Positions 27,206 to 36,258 of a stretch of DNA of 59,798 nucleotides are shown here, piece after piece (within the stretch, counting starts at the first letter, position 1; every line of letters starts with the position of its first letter). A program made the translations under genes and the position numbers. The notes under the pieces were generated by a model. It did no database searches, was not told the origin of the DNA, and saw nothing but the letters and a program-made list of their open reading frames with translations. Origin of the DNA: an uncultured Lachnospiraceae bacterium (GTDB lineage: Bacteria; Bacillota; Clostridia; Lachnospirales; Lachnospiraceae); the NCBI GenBank assembly GCA_905209075.1, contig CAJLRL010000013.1:1-59798 (forward strand), written 5' to 3'.

Positions 27206-28993
27206 TTACAGTTCTGCAAATGCTGCCATATAAAGGTCATAATATGCCCCTTTCTTTTCAAGCAGCTGTTTTGGAGTTCCCTGTTCCATAATGCCTCCGC
27301 CGTTTATCACAAAAATCCTGTCTGCATTTTGTATTGTGGAAAGCCTGTGTGCTATGACAAAGCTTGTCCTTCCCTTAAGAAGTGCCTCTATGCCTTTTTG
27401 CACAAGTATTTCTGTGTGGGTGTCAATACTAGATGTAGCCTCATCAAGTATAAGGATTTTAGGATCTGAGATCATTGTTCTTGCAAAGGCTATAAGCTGC
27501 CTTTGTCCGATTGAAAGACCAGCACCTTTTTCCTTTAACACGGTGTCATATCCGTTTTCAAGCTTCATTATAAAGTCATGCGCATTGACAGCCTTTGCCG
27601 CAGCGATCATTTCCTCTTCCGATGCATCAAGTTTTCCGTACATTATATTATCACGGACTGTACCATGGAATATAAAATTATCCTGTGTCATGATTCCCAT
27701 CTGTCTGCGGAGACTTTCAAGGGATACTTCAGTCAGATCGTATCCGTCTATAAATATTTTTCCAGAATCAATATCATAAAAACGGCTTATAAGATTTACT
27801 ATAGTCGTCTTTCCGGCTCCAGTAGGTCCGACTAATGCGATCGTCTCTCCCGGTTTGATCGTAAAGCTTACATTTTCAAGCACTCTCGTCTCTGCCGGTG
27901 TTCCCTTATCATATATAAATGAAACATCCTCGAATTTTACCTCTCCTTTTATAGGCGGAAGTTCCACAGCATCATTTTCACTTGCAATATCTGGCTTAGT
28001 ATCCATAATGTCAAAAATACGTTCTGCCGCAGATAAATTTGTGACTACCTGATTATAAAAATTACTGAGATTCATGATCGGATTCCAGAACATATTTATA
28101 TATGTTCCAAATGCCATAAGAAGTCCTACAGAAACCTTTGGGGCTCCGATAAATTTAACTCCTACGAGATAAAGCATCATCGTACCGATCCCCCAGCAAA
28201 AATCGACTGTCGGTCCAAACATATCAGAGCGGGCACATGCGTTTATGAACGAATCCCTGTTCTGATCCGTAAGATCACACAGCACATCATATGTCTCATC
28301 CTCTGCGGAAAAGCTCTGAACTACTGACATTCCTGCTATTTCCTCATGCACATATGCATTCAGGTTTGATGTCTTTTTTCTGTGTATCTGCCATCTTTTA
28401 TGGCCTGTAGACTGGATAAAAAATACACCTGCCACCATAAACGGCAGTGAGCACAGAGCCGCTATCGTAAGCTTCCAGTCCTTTACTGCCATGATGATCA
28501 CAACGCCAACAACTGTTATAAAATCAGGAATGAGTGTTGTGACCGCATTGGTAAGAACTTCCTTCAACGAATTTACATCTCCTATTATCCTTGCAAGTAT
28601 CTTACCTGTAGGTCTGCTGTCGAAAAACTTAAATGACAGCTTTTGTATGTGCTCGTAGAGCTCCTGACGTATATCGAGCAGTATTTTGTTTGAAATAACT
28701 GACATCGTATACATCCGTACCTTTATAAGTATAAAGTAAAGTACATTTATGATAACAGCAATAAGTCCGATGAGCATAAGTCCGTTCATATCATTTTCTG
28801 CCACATGATCATCTATTGCTGTTTCTATAAGAAGTGGATTTATAAGCTTTATCGCCACTGTCACACCCATGCAGCACAATACACCAAATACTGCAAGCTT
28901 ATATTTATTCATATATGAAAATAACCTCAGGATTATCTGTTTCTTCTGGGTGTTTTTCATCTGTTCGTCTTCCCTGAATGAGTTGACTGCCAT
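27206..28993 (-). CDS. ABC exporter half-transporter, catalytic partner
   Basis: The 595-residue exporter has six membrane helices (about 25-320) and an ATPase domain with Walker A 'GPTGAGKTTIVNL', signature 'LSIGQRQLIAFAR', Walker B 'ILILDEATSSID' with the catalytic Glu, and H-loop 'IAHRLSTI'. It probably pairs with the upstream gene 29 bases away to form a heterodimeric drug or lipid exporter. Substrate is unknown. The start at 28993 is supported by GGAGGTG. Confidence 0.88.
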   Translation of the reverse strand: MAVNSFREDEQMKNTQKKQIILRLFSYMNKYKLAVFGVLCCMGVTVAIKLINPLLIETAIDDHVAENDMNGLMLIGLIAVIINVLYFILIKVRMYTMSVISNKILLDIRQELYEHIQKLSFKFFDSRPTGKILARIIGDVNSLKEVLTNAVTTLIPDFITVVGVVIIMAVKDWKLTIAALCSLPFMVAGVFFIQSTGHKRWQIHRKKTSNLNAYVHEEIAGMSVVQSFSAEDETYDVLCDLTDQNRDSFINACARSDMFGPTVDFCWGIGTMMLYLVGVKFIGAPKVSVGLLMAFGTYINMFWNPIMNLSNFYNQVVTNLSAAERIFDIMDTKPDIASENDAVELPPIKGEVKFEDVSFIYDKGTPAETRVLENVSFTIKPGETIALVGPTGAGKTTIVNLISRFYDIDSGKIFIDGYDLTEVSLESLRRQMGIMTQDNFIFHGTVRDNIMYGKLDASEEEMIAAAKAVNAHDFIMKLENGYDTVLKEKGAGLSIGQRQLIAFARTMISDPKILILDEATSSIDTHTEILVQKGIEALLKGRTSFVIAHRLSTIQNADRIFVINGGGIMEQGTPKQLLEKKGAYYDLYMAAFAEL

Positions 28994-29022
28994 TTTTTCA
29001 CCTCCAATTTGTATATCAAAAA

Positions 29023-30780
29023 TTATGCAATTTCATTTTTTGCATCAAGCACTGCACCATACTGCGCACGATAAGTATTGTAGTATGCTCCTTTTTGTGC
29101 AAGCAGTTTTTCATGTGTTCCTCTCTCGACAATCCTGCCGTTTTCGATGTAAATTATCTCGTCTGCATGCCTTACCGCAGATATTCTATGTGCAATTATT
29201 ATCTTAGTTGTATCTTTCAGTTCGTTGAGCATGATCTGTATCTCATGCTCTGTTTCCATGTCGAGTGCCGATGTCGAATCATCAAGCACAAGTATAGGAG
29301 ATTTCTTTGACAATGCCCTTGCTATGCTTATTCTCTGCTTCTGTCCACCGGATAGACCTACACCTCTTTCACCTATAACAGTGTCATATTCCATTTCCAT
29401 ATCTTCGATAAAACCGCTTGCCTTTGCTTTCTTTGCAGCTTCTTTTACCCCTTCAAATTCAAGTACATCACGCTTTCCCATCTTGATGTTTTCTTTTATG
29501 GAATCGGAGAACAAAAATACATCCTGCATTACTACCGAAATATTTTCCCTTATCTGTGAAAGTGAAAGATCCCTTACATCCACACCATCAATTTTTACAG
29601 TTCCTTCTGTAGTATCATAAAATCTTTCAAGCAGATTTATCACCGAAGATTTTCCCGAACCAGTAGCGCCCATTATCCCTAGTGTTTTCCCCTGCTCCAC
29701 AGAAAAATTTATATCGCTTAATATGTTTGTTGTTCCGATATCAAATGACACATTTGAAAATTCTATATTTCCTTTTACACAGTCAAGAACAACAGGCTCT
29801 GCTTTTTCCACAATTGACGATTTCTGTTCAAAGATCTTTCTTATCTTTTTTCGTGATGCAACTGCAGATGAAATACTGTTTACAAGCCAGCCAAGTGCTT
29901 CAACCGGCCATGTGCAGTTTCTGCTGTACTCGACATATGCTGCAAGTGATCCTATATCCATCTGCCCTTTCATTACAGAAATCCCACCAAGTACAGTACA
30001 CATTATCGGAAGAAGAACTCCCATGAAATTAAATACAGGATCATATTTTACCATCGTTTTGGCTTCTGACATATTAAGGTCATAGTACCTTTTGTTATGT
30101 GAAAGAAACTTTGATATTTCAAATTTTTCCCTTGCAAATGCTTTTACAGTTCTCACACCGGCAAGATTTTCCTCGGCTATCGTTGTAAGTTCAGCATTTT
30201 CTTCGCTTATCGCTTCATAAACCTTATCAAGCTTTTTCTCAAGCACGATTGCAACAATACCACATATAGTCATGCATATCAGCGGCAGAAACGTAAGCTT
30301 CCAGTTCAGATTAAACATACAATAAAGCACGCTCACAACATGGACTGCAACTTCAATCGTAAATGTTCCGATAAATCCGATTGCAAGCCACACATGGTCT
30401 ATATCATCCTTTACCCTCGCCATAAGTTCTCCGGTGTTTGTTTCACCGAAATAGTCCATCGAAAGTCCCTGAATGTGAGTAAACAGTTCCTTTCTCATCT
30501 CGGCTCCGATTCTTGCACCGGTCTTATCTGCCGTAAATTCTTTCAGATATCCAAATATACTCCTGCCCGCTCCGATCAATACTATAGCCACAAGCAGCAT
30601 CGGTAGTCTTGCAAAATCCTGCCCTACAAAGATATCATTAACTATTATTTTCGTTATCTGTGGATATAGCATATCCAGTCCTATTGCAATAAACATACAC
30701 ACCAGGATAAATACATAGTAATACCAGTAATCACGTATGTATGAAGTTATTTTTTTCAATCTCATCCCTCTTTTCTTCAT
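29023..30780 (-). CDS. ABC exporter half-transporter with degenerate ATPase site
   Basis: The 585-residue partner has six membrane helices and an ATPase domain: Walker A 'GATGSGKSSVINL', signature 'LSGGQKQRISIAR', Walker B 'ILVLDDSTSALD'. The residue after the Walker B Asp is Asp instead of the catalytic Glu, a known feature of one half of heterodimeric exporters (TM287/288 type). It is the first gene of the pair, with a sigma-A promoter at 30908-30935. An in-frame ATG five codons in (MRLKK) is an alternative start. Confidence 0.88.
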   Translation of the reverse strand: MKKRGMRLKKITSYIRDYWYYYVFILVCMFIAIGLDMLYPQITKIIVNDIFVGQDFARLPMLLVAIVLIGAGRSIFGYLKEFTADKTGARIGAEMRKELFTHIQGLSMDYFGETNTGELMARVKDDIDHVWLAIGFIGTFTIEVAVHVVSVLYCMFNLNWKLTFLPLICMTICGIVAIVLEKKLDKVYEAISEENAELTTIAEENLAGVRTVKAFAREKFEISKFLSHNKRYYDLNMSEAKTMVKYDPVFNFMGVLLPIMCTVLGGISVMKGQMDIGSLAAYVEYSRNCTWPVEALGWLVNSISSAVASRKKIRKIFEQKSSIVEKAEPVVLDCVKGNIEFSNVSFDIGTTNILSDINFSVEQGKTLGIMGATGSGKSSVINLLERFYDTTEGTVKIDGVDVRDLSLSQIRENISVVMQDVFLFSDSIKENIKMGKRDVLEFEGVKEAAKKAKASGFIEDMEMEYDTVIGERGVGLSGGQKQRISIARALSKKSPILVLDDSTSALDMETEHEIQIMLNELKDTTKIIIAHRISAVRHADEIIYIENGRIVERGTHEKLLAQKGAYYNTYRAQYGAVLDAKNEIA

Positions 30781-30907
30781 ATTATCATTTGCTTATACAT
30801 AACAGCCTAAGACTTACGCTCTCGCCAGAATATTATGAAATTTAGCTTTCTGATTTTCTGCTTTGCTGACACAGGTAGTTAAAGAATACAAAAAATCTGC
30901 AAATTTT

Positions 30908-30935
30908 ATTATACAATTAAGATAAAAACTCTCAA
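30908..30935 (-). promoter_or_regulatory. Sigma-A promoter of the ABC exporter pair
   Basis: TTGAGA (30930-30935), N16 and a perfect TATAAT (30908-30913) on the minus strand, about 130 bases before the first exporter gene. The rest of 30781-31003 holds no convincing gene. Confidence 0.7.
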
Positions 30936-31003
30936 ATATAATAAAAAGCCCATGATCCGGCTTCTTTAACGATATACTGTCCAATCCCTCAAATGGCAGT
31001 ATA

Positions 31004-31029
31004 TAAAAAGAAGCCTGACGATCCAGGCT
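31004..31029 (-). terminator. Intrinsic terminator after the 27-codon ORF
   Basis: AGCCTG and CAGGCT with a six-base loop, followed on the minus strand by TTCTTTTTA. Confidence 0.7.
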
Positions 31030-31080
31030 CACTAATAATTCATAAATATAATAATCAACAAAAAATCATGCGATATATGA

Positions 31081-31164
31081 TTACAGTTCATAAATAGAGG
31101 CAAGTCTGTGCTGTCTTGTTTTGTTTTCAAAATTGATATGCTTTTTGTCATCAAATCTAAACAT
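31081..31164 (-). CDS. Small protein of 27 residues, unknown function
   Basis: The minus strand carries ATG, 26 further codons and TAA, giving MFRFDDKKHINFEN, then KTRQHRLASIYEL. It is highly charged, with no membrane segment. An AGCGAGG ribosome site lies nine bases before the ATG, a promoter candidate (TTGACA-N17-TTAACT) about 50 bases further up, and an intrinsic terminator about 50 bases after the stop. Having all of these around such a short frame argues for a real gene. I do not recognise the family. It is divergent from the spore-protein gene. Confidence 0.5.
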   Translation of the reverse strand: MFRFDDKKHINFENKTRQHRLASIYEL

Positions 31165-31211
31165 AAAATCTTACCTCGCTTTCTTTAATATTGATTACAT
31201 CTGACTTTTTT

Positions 31212-31240
31212 AGTTAACCATAGTTACCATATATTGTCAA
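31212..31240 (-). promoter_or_regulatory. Promoter with tandem operator-like repeats before the small ORF
   Basis: TTGACA (31235-31240), N17 and TTAACT (31212-31217) on the minus strand. The spacer and -10 hold two near-identical direct copies of ATGGT(T)AACT, a possible binding site for an unknown regulator. The -10 box is weak. Confidence 0.4.
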
Positions 31241-31283
31241 CCCATTTATATAATATTTTTGGATTTATAAGCCATAATATTTT

Positions 31284-31367
31284 CATACACATACAACATG
31301 TGTATGCAGCTATAACACAATATGTTCCGGCAAAAATTCTGTCGGCACATCTTATAGCTGCCGACAG
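31284..31367 (+). promoter_or_regulatory. Structured 5' leader of the SASP gene
   Basis: Three inverted repeats precede the SASP ribosome site: CATACACAT/ATGTGTATG (31284-31306), GCAGCTATAA (31306-31315) with TTATAGCTGC (31352-31361), and CTGTCGGCA/TGCCGACAG (31339-31367). The last two share bases 31352-31361 and cannot form together. Confidence 0.55.
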
Positions 31368-31386
31368 ATAAAAGGAGGTATGTATT

Positions 31387-31584
31387 ATGGCTACTAATAG
31401 TAAAAAAACTTCTGTACCAGAGGCAAAAGAGGCTATGAACCGTTTTAAGGAAGAGGTTGCTTCCGAACTTGGTGTACCTTTAAAAGAAGGATACAATGGA
31501 GATCTCACTTCTAAACAGGCGGGCTCTATCGGTGGAGAGATGGTCAAACAGATGATCATGAGACAGGAACAGCAGATGAAGTAG
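31387..31584 (+). CDS. Alpha/beta-type small acid-soluble spore protein
   Basis: This 65-residue DNA-binding protein coats spore DNA and protects it from damage. The two family signatures are visible: 'FKEEVASELGVPL', holding the germination-protease site between Glu and the following residues, and 'LTSKQAGSIGGEMVKQMI'. The length is normal. A perfect AAAGGAGG site precedes the ATG and a strong terminator follows. Forespore (sigma-G) control would be expected, but I could not find a convincing sigma-G promoter. It shows that the organism carries sporulation functions. Confidence 0.93.
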   Translation: MATNSKKTSVPEAKEAMNRFKEEVASELGVPLKEGYNGDLTSKQAGSIGGEMVKQMIMRQEQQMK

Positions 31585-31624
31585 CTTCTTATGCTACAAA
31601 AATATGCGCATTTATGCGCATAAC

Positions 31625-31666
31625 AAATGAGCAGTACGTGTATAAAGCGTACTGCTCATTTTATTT
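31625..31666 (+). terminator. Intrinsic terminator of the SASP gene
   Basis: AAATGAGCAGTACG and CGTACTGCTCATTT form a perfect stem with a nine-base loop, then TTATTT. A second small hairpin (TATGCGCA repeats, 31601-31622) precedes it. Confidence 0.85.
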
Positions 31667-31702
31667 AGATACTTTTTATTTAGCTGCTTTTATTTAGTTG
31701 TT

Positions 31703-33496
31703 TTATTCAGCCTGCTCATCAATCTTAAAGTTATTTACATTCTTTCTGAGTTCTGCTGCTGAATTTTCTGCATCCTGCGCACTCTTCATAACCTCAGATG
31801 AACCATTTGCTATCGTCACTGTCTTTTGTGCAATGTTTGTAGTTCCTGCTGCACTGTCATTTGAGGCAGATGAAATACCATCGATTGCCTCTGTTATATT
31901 ACTTATTGATGCGACAAGCTCCTCTGATGTGGCACTGAAATCAGATACAAGATCGTTAACTTTTGTTGCATCAAGATTATAATCATCTGCCATCTTTTCA
32001 AATTCATCAAAGCTTTGTACTATGTCAGTATCAACGAAATCAAGAAGCTTATTTGAATCTCCTGTAAGGTTTCCGACTGCTACGTTTACGTTTTCTGTTA
32101 CACTCTGTATATTTGCCACTGCATCTTTTGACTGTTCTGCAAGCATTCTTATTTCTTCTGCAACCACGGCAAATCCTTTTCCTGCCTCTCCTGCTCTGGC
32201 TGCTTCTATTGAAGCATTCAATGCAAGCAGGTTTGTCTGTGCAGTAATAGTAAGGATAGAATCTGCCAGCACTCCGATCTGTTCAACAACCTTGGCATCA
32301 TCAAGTGCCTTCTCAAGGCTTTCCCTGATCTCAGCCAGCATTTCCCGGATCTTCTGTCTGTTTTCTACAGTAGTATTCTTTGTATTCTCAGCTCTCTTGT
32401 GTATATCTTCTGCCTCAAGTGCACCATCCTGTGCCCTGCTGGCTATTTCCTTTGCAGCTTCTTCTATCTGCTGCGTCATTCCATTTATCTGTTCTACAGA
32501 TGCCGCTGTCTCTTCTGTGCTTGCCGCAAGCTGCTGCGTAGTAGCTGAAACGTCCTCTATCTCACCATTGAGTGATGATACATTTGTATCTATGTTTTCA
32601 ACAACGATATCTATGTTTTTAGCTTCGTTCTTAACTTTAGCCAGAAGTCCTCCTACGGATTGCCGCATGTCTTCAATAACACCGGCAAGACTTCCGAAAT
32701 CGTCTCTTCTGTCCAGCAGCTTATGTGGCATTTTTTTCGAAAAATCCCCACTGGCTATATTATTGATTTCAACTGAAATATTGCCTAAAGCCTTTACTAT
32801 ATCAAATGAAATAAATGATATAAGTACTGAAAGCAGAATTACTATAACTACTGAAAAACCAATAAACGATGCTGCCTCTTTTTTTACAAAAGATGAGAAT
32901 TCTTTGTCATGTGCTGCGATATCATCATCAATGTAGTCTGTATAATTTCCTGTACCAACAACCCAGTCAAATGGTTCAAAATACTCACTGTATGAACGTT
33001 TAGGTGAAGCTTCTGTCTCTCCCTCTTTTGGGAAAACATAATCTGTATATCCTCCACCATCCTCAACAGCTACACGTATTATCTCTTTTACCATCTGATA
33101 GCCGTCAGCATCCTTTGTCTCCATACGGTTTGTTCCTTCTGTATCACTTCCAAGTAATACTACGTTTGTTCCATCAGACTGATCGATCCAGAAATATCCT
33201 GCATCCCCATATCTCAGCTGTCTTATCTCGTCAGCTGCTAAGTTCTTTGCCTCTTCGAGAGTATATTTTCCTGCCTTATACTCATCGTTGATATCTGATA
33301 AAAGTGATATAGCCACACCAACCTGCTGCTTTATCAGATCATCATAACTCTGCCTTGAACTGCTTTCCATAGTTTCTAATGCCTTATCCTGCACCTGATT
33401 CATATCATTTACAGACATTAAGCTTGCAACTATAACCATAATTACTACTGAAACAATAATCAGTCCAAGTTTTACGCTAACCTTTAGATTTTTCAT
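31703..33496 (-). CDS. Methyl-accepting chemotaxis protein with Cache sensor
   Basis: The 597-residue chemoreceptor has a membrane helix (about residues 8-28), an extracytoplasmic single-Cache-like sensor (about 40-185, with 'YGDAGYFWIDQSDGTNVVLL' and 'PFDWVVGTGNYTDYID'), and a second helix (about 195-215). A HAMP region and a cytoplasmic signalling domain follow, with the hairpin tip around 'ILTITAQTNLLALNASIEAA' near residue 410. It reports ligand binding to CheA/CheW. The frame is open six codons further, but AGGAGG seven bases before MKNLKVSVKLG supports the start at 33496. A sigma-A promoter (33570-33598) precedes it. A sigma-28-like ACCGATAG with a poor -35 lies closer in. Confidence 0.93.
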   Translation of the reverse strand: MKNLKVSVKLGLIIVSVVIMVIVASLMSVNDMNQVQDKALETMESSSRQSYDDLIKQQVGVAISLLSDINDEYKAGKYTLEEAKNLAADEIRQLRYGDAGYFWIDQSDGTNVVLLGSDTEGTNRMETKDADGYQMVKEIIRVAVEDGGGYTDYVFPKEGETEASPKRSYSEYFEPFDWVVGTGNYTDYIDDDIAAHDKEFSSFVKKEAASFIGFSVVIVILLSVLISFISFDIVKALGNISVEINNIASGDFSKKMPHKLLDRRDDFGSLAGVIEDMRQSVGGLLAKVKNEAKNIDIVVENIDTNVSSLNGEIEDVSATTQQLAASTEETAASVEQINGMTQQIEEAAKEIASRAQDGALEAEDIHKRAENTKNTTVENRQKIREMLAEIRESLEKALDDAKVVEQIGVLADSILTITAQTNLLALNASIEAARAGEAGKGFAVVAEEIRMLAEQSKDAVANIQSVTENVNVAVGNLTGDSNKLLDFVDTDIVQSFDEFEKMADDYNLDATKVNDLVSDFSATSEELVASISNITEAIDGISSASNDSAAGTTNIAQKTVTIANGSSEVMKSAQDAENSAAELRKNVNNFKIDEQAE

Positions 33497-33569
33497 AGCA
33501 TAACCTCCTAACATACCTCTATCGGTTTTTGTATATCTTGTCTAATTAAATTATCATCTAGACGAATTA

Positions 33570-33598
33570 ATTATAACATTTCAACATATAGATATCAA
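33570..33598 (-). promoter_or_regulatory. Sigma-A promoter of the chemoreceptor gene
   Basis: TTGATA (33593-33598), N17 and TATAAT (33570-33575) on the minus strand, about 70 bases before the start. Confidence 0.7.
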
Positions 33599-33683
33599 GG
33601 AGATTATGTAATTTTTTAGGACAAAAGTTCCAATTTTGTAAATTAATAGCTATTCAGTGCATAAAAGCATAAAAAAGCGCAAT

Positions 33684-34232
33684 TTAATACACAAGTCCCT
33701 GCCGGATATGATCTACTTTTGCATCATCCGTAAAATATCTTACGATTTCAAGTCCAAACGCTATGGCTGTTCCCATCCCACGGCTTGTTATGACATTCCC
33801 ATCCACAACAACCGGCTGCTCTGACCATTCAGCGCCTAAGAGCTTTTCCTCAAAGCCCGGATGACATGTCGCCTTTTTTCCTTCGAGTATATGATTTTCG
33901 CCTAAAACGCTTGGAGCAGCACATATTGCCGCAACAAGTTTTCCTTTGGCTGCAAATTCCCTTATCGTCTTTGTAACAGTCGTATCTGCACCGAGATTTA
34001 ATGTTCCCGGCATACCTCCCGGAAGCACTATCGCATCATAAGAATCATAGTCAGCCTCTTCTTTTGTTGTATCTGTCTCAAAGGTCACTTTATGTGAACT
34101 TGTCACATTTTTCTTTCCATTAATTGAAATAGTTTCGATATCAAGCCCAGCCCTTCTGACTATATCTACAACAGTAAGTCCTTCTATTTCTTCGCATCCG
34201 TCTGCCATAAAAATTCCTATTTTACTCATCAT
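33684..34232 (-). CDS. DJ-1/PfpI family protein
   Basis: The 182-residue flavodoxin-like protein has the nucleophile-elbow Cys in 'LVAAICAAPSVLGE' and the conserved early Glu in 'GCEEIEGL'. DJ-1 family members act as glyoxalases, deglycases or stress chaperones, and the activity here cannot be told. Two consecutive ATG codons sit behind GGAGAAA. It overlaps the end of the hybrid kinase gene by 11 bases, so it is translated with it. Confidence 0.9.
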   Translation of the reverse strand: MMSKIGIFMADGCEEIEGLTVVDIVRRAGLDIETISINGKKNVTSSHKVTFETDTTKEEADYDSYDAIVLPGGMPGTLNLGADTTVTKTIREFAAKGKLVAAICAAPSVLGENHILEGKKATCHPGFEEKLLGAEWSEQPVVVDGNVITSRGMGTAIAFGLEIVRYFTDDAKVDHIRQGLVY

Positions 34233-36108
34233 TTTTCTCCTTTTTGATATATTTTATAAGCATATCCTCAAGATCTTCACCTGATACCGGCTTCGACAGG
34301 TAGTCATCAAAACCTTTTTCGATATATTTTTCCCTTGCTCCCGCCATCACATATGCCGTAAGCACAATGACCGGTGTGTCATGGTTTATGCATCCTTCTT
34401 TTTTTATTTCCTTTAATGCATCCTCGCCATCTATTTCCGGCATCATATGATCTAATAATATGACATCATATTTTTTATTATAAGCCTTTTCTATACATTT
34501 TGCACCTCCATCCGCAGTTTCTATCTGGATCTGTGTCTTCTTTAACAGGCCTTCTATTACTTTAAGATTTACCTTGACATCATCTACGACAAGTATTCTT
34601 TTATCGGGTACAACTAATTTTTCTTTGTATACGGTGTTTTGGGTACGTTTGTTTATATTTATGTCTCCCAGTTCCCCCAAAGCTGCTATCTCCTGTGGTA
34701 TCTCAACATAGAAAAGAGACCCCTTTCCTATTGTGCTGTAGACACCGATATTTCCATCCATAAGTTCTACCAGCTGCTTTGTTATTGCCAGTCCAAGTCC
34801 GGTTCCTTCTATTCCCTTATTCTTTTCGTTATCGAACCGCTCAAATGAACCAAACAGTTTTTCTTTATTTTCATCAGAGATTCCTATACCTGTATCCTCC
34901 ACAGATACTATAAGAAGTATTTTTTTCCCATCTCCTGCAGATTTCCACCTGATCCGCAAAGTAACCGAGCCTTCATGTGTATATTTTACAGCATTCGTCA
35001 GTATATTTGTTATGATCTGATGGAGCCTTACATCATCTCCGTAAAGGTTACATGGCGTAGTCTTGTCTGCATCTATTATAAGCTCAAGTTTTTTTGCTGA
35101 TGCCCTTCCTTCTATCATCTTACAGCAATCAGTGATCAATGTCCTGAGGCTGTAATTTGCAGGAACCACTTCCATTTTCCCTGATTCTATTTTTGACAGA
35201 TCTAATATATCATTTATTATTCCAAGCAAAGATTCACTTGCCGATGCAATATTTTGTGCATATTCAATCGTAGATGCTTCCTTTGACTCCCGCAATATCA
35301 GCTCATTCATACCCATTATCGCATTTATCGGAGTCCTTATCTCATGTGACATATTTGCAAGAAACCGGCTCTTTGCCTCATTTGCATCCTGTGCAGCCTC
35401 TTTTGCCCGTCTAAGCTGTTCCATTGTTTCATTTAGTTTCTCATACTCTGGTGTCTCAAGTGAAAATAAGAGGATCGTTATACCTACTGAGCCTGCAAAT
35501 ATATTCAGAAGTGTATATGGAGCTACAAAAATCTGAATGAGTGCTCCTGCGATCATCACGCTCATATATGCAAATATAGATAACAGTACCTTCTTTCCTC
35601 TATGATATCCTACCTTCAGAAGCCCTATCGATCCTGTCACGAAGTAAAAATATGGAATTATATATATCGACATATAAAGTGATCCGTGGTTGTATTGCTT
35701 TCCTTTAAAGTCAAAAATACAGCCTGTAAAAAAGTTCAGTATTATCAGTGAAAAATATATTATCCCTATTATGATTCCAGCCTTTATATGCCATTTTTCC
35801 TGTTCTATCCCAAGATTTTTTAATGATTCAGACGCATAATCCAAAAGGATCACACCTGTTAAAGCACATGATAACAGATACAATGTATTAAGGACCATAT
35901 TAAGCATTTCAGGCAATACATCTGCATTACTTATTGTAAAGGCTGTCACTATATCCAGTATATCGTTGAAAAGGATAGACAATGCAAGTCGTAAAAACAA
36001 TCTATTGCTTCTAAGCTTCATGTTATACTGTAATCTTACATATCCTGTAAGAAATGAAAGAAATATTGCAGCTGCTACTTCATAATAAATATTGTAATCC
36101 AGTTTCAT
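34222..36108 (-). CDS. Membrane hybrid sensor histidine kinase with receiver domain
   Basis: The 628-residue protein has an N-terminal membrane domain of about seven helices (residues 1-215), then HisKA with 'FLANMSHEIRTPINAIMGM'. The HATPase domain follows, with N box 'ITNILTNAVKYTHEG', G1 'VEDTGIGISDEN' and G2 'GTGLGLAITKQLV'. A C-terminal receiver carries the phospho-Asp in 'DVILLDHMMPEIDG' and Lys in 'YLSKPVSGED'. No DNA-binding partner lies next to it. The frame is open 17 codons further up, but GGGAGAA six bases before MKLDYNIYYEV supports the start at 36108. The ligand is unknown. Confidence 0.9.
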   Translation of the reverse strand: MKLDYNIYYEVAAAIFLSFLTGYVRLQYNMKLRSNRLFLRLALSILFNDILDIVTAFTISNADVLPEMLNMVLNTLYLLSCALTGVILLDYASESLKNLGIEQEKWHIKAGIIIGIIYFSLIILNFFTGCIFDFKGKQYNHGSLYMSIYIIPYFYFVTGSIGLLKVGYHRGKKVLLSIFAYMSVMIAGALIQIFVAPYTLLNIFAGSVGITILLFSLETPEYEKLNETMEQLRRAKEAAQDANEAKSRFLANMSHEIRTPINAIMGMNELILRESKEASTIEYAQNIASASESLLGIINDILDLSKIESGKMEVVPANYSLRTLITDCCKMIEGRASAKKLELIIDADKTTPCNLYGDDVRLHQIITNILTNAVKYTHEGSVTLRIRWKSAGDGKKILLIVSVEDTGIGISDENKEKLFGSFERFDNEKNKGIEGTGLGLAITKQLVELMDGNIGVYSTIGKGSLFYVEIPQEIAALGELGDININKRTQNTVYKEKLVVPDKRILVVDDVKVNLKVIEGLLKKTQIQIETADGGAKCIEKAYNKKYDVILLDHMMPEIDGEDALKEIKKEGCINHDTPVIVLTAYVMAGAREKYIEKGFDDYLSKPVSGEDLEDMLIKYIKKEKNDE

Positions 36109-36258
36109 AACATTCTCCCTGCCTAAAACTAATTTAATATGAACTGTACACATCGTCATCCTTGCGCATGGACATCCTGTACTATATACTTATAATATAT
36201 TTAATCAGACCCAAACGCAACAAATAGAAATACAAAAATTTATGAAAGGCGATAAATT

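Noticed and set aside
30814..31032. 72-codon minus-strand frame upstream of the exporter genes
   Set aside because: It crosses the terminator at 31004-31029 and the sigma-A promoter at 30908-30935, has no ribosome site, and its product is unremarkable.
32022..32936. 304-codon plus-strand frame
   Set aside because: It lies entirely opposite the chemoreceptor signalling domain and is Ser/Ala/Phe-rich shadow translation.
33519..33545. Sigma-28 promoter of the chemoreceptor
   Set aside because: ACCGATAG is good but the -35 (TTAG) is poor, and a strong sigma-A promoter lies just upstream. Kept only as a remark.
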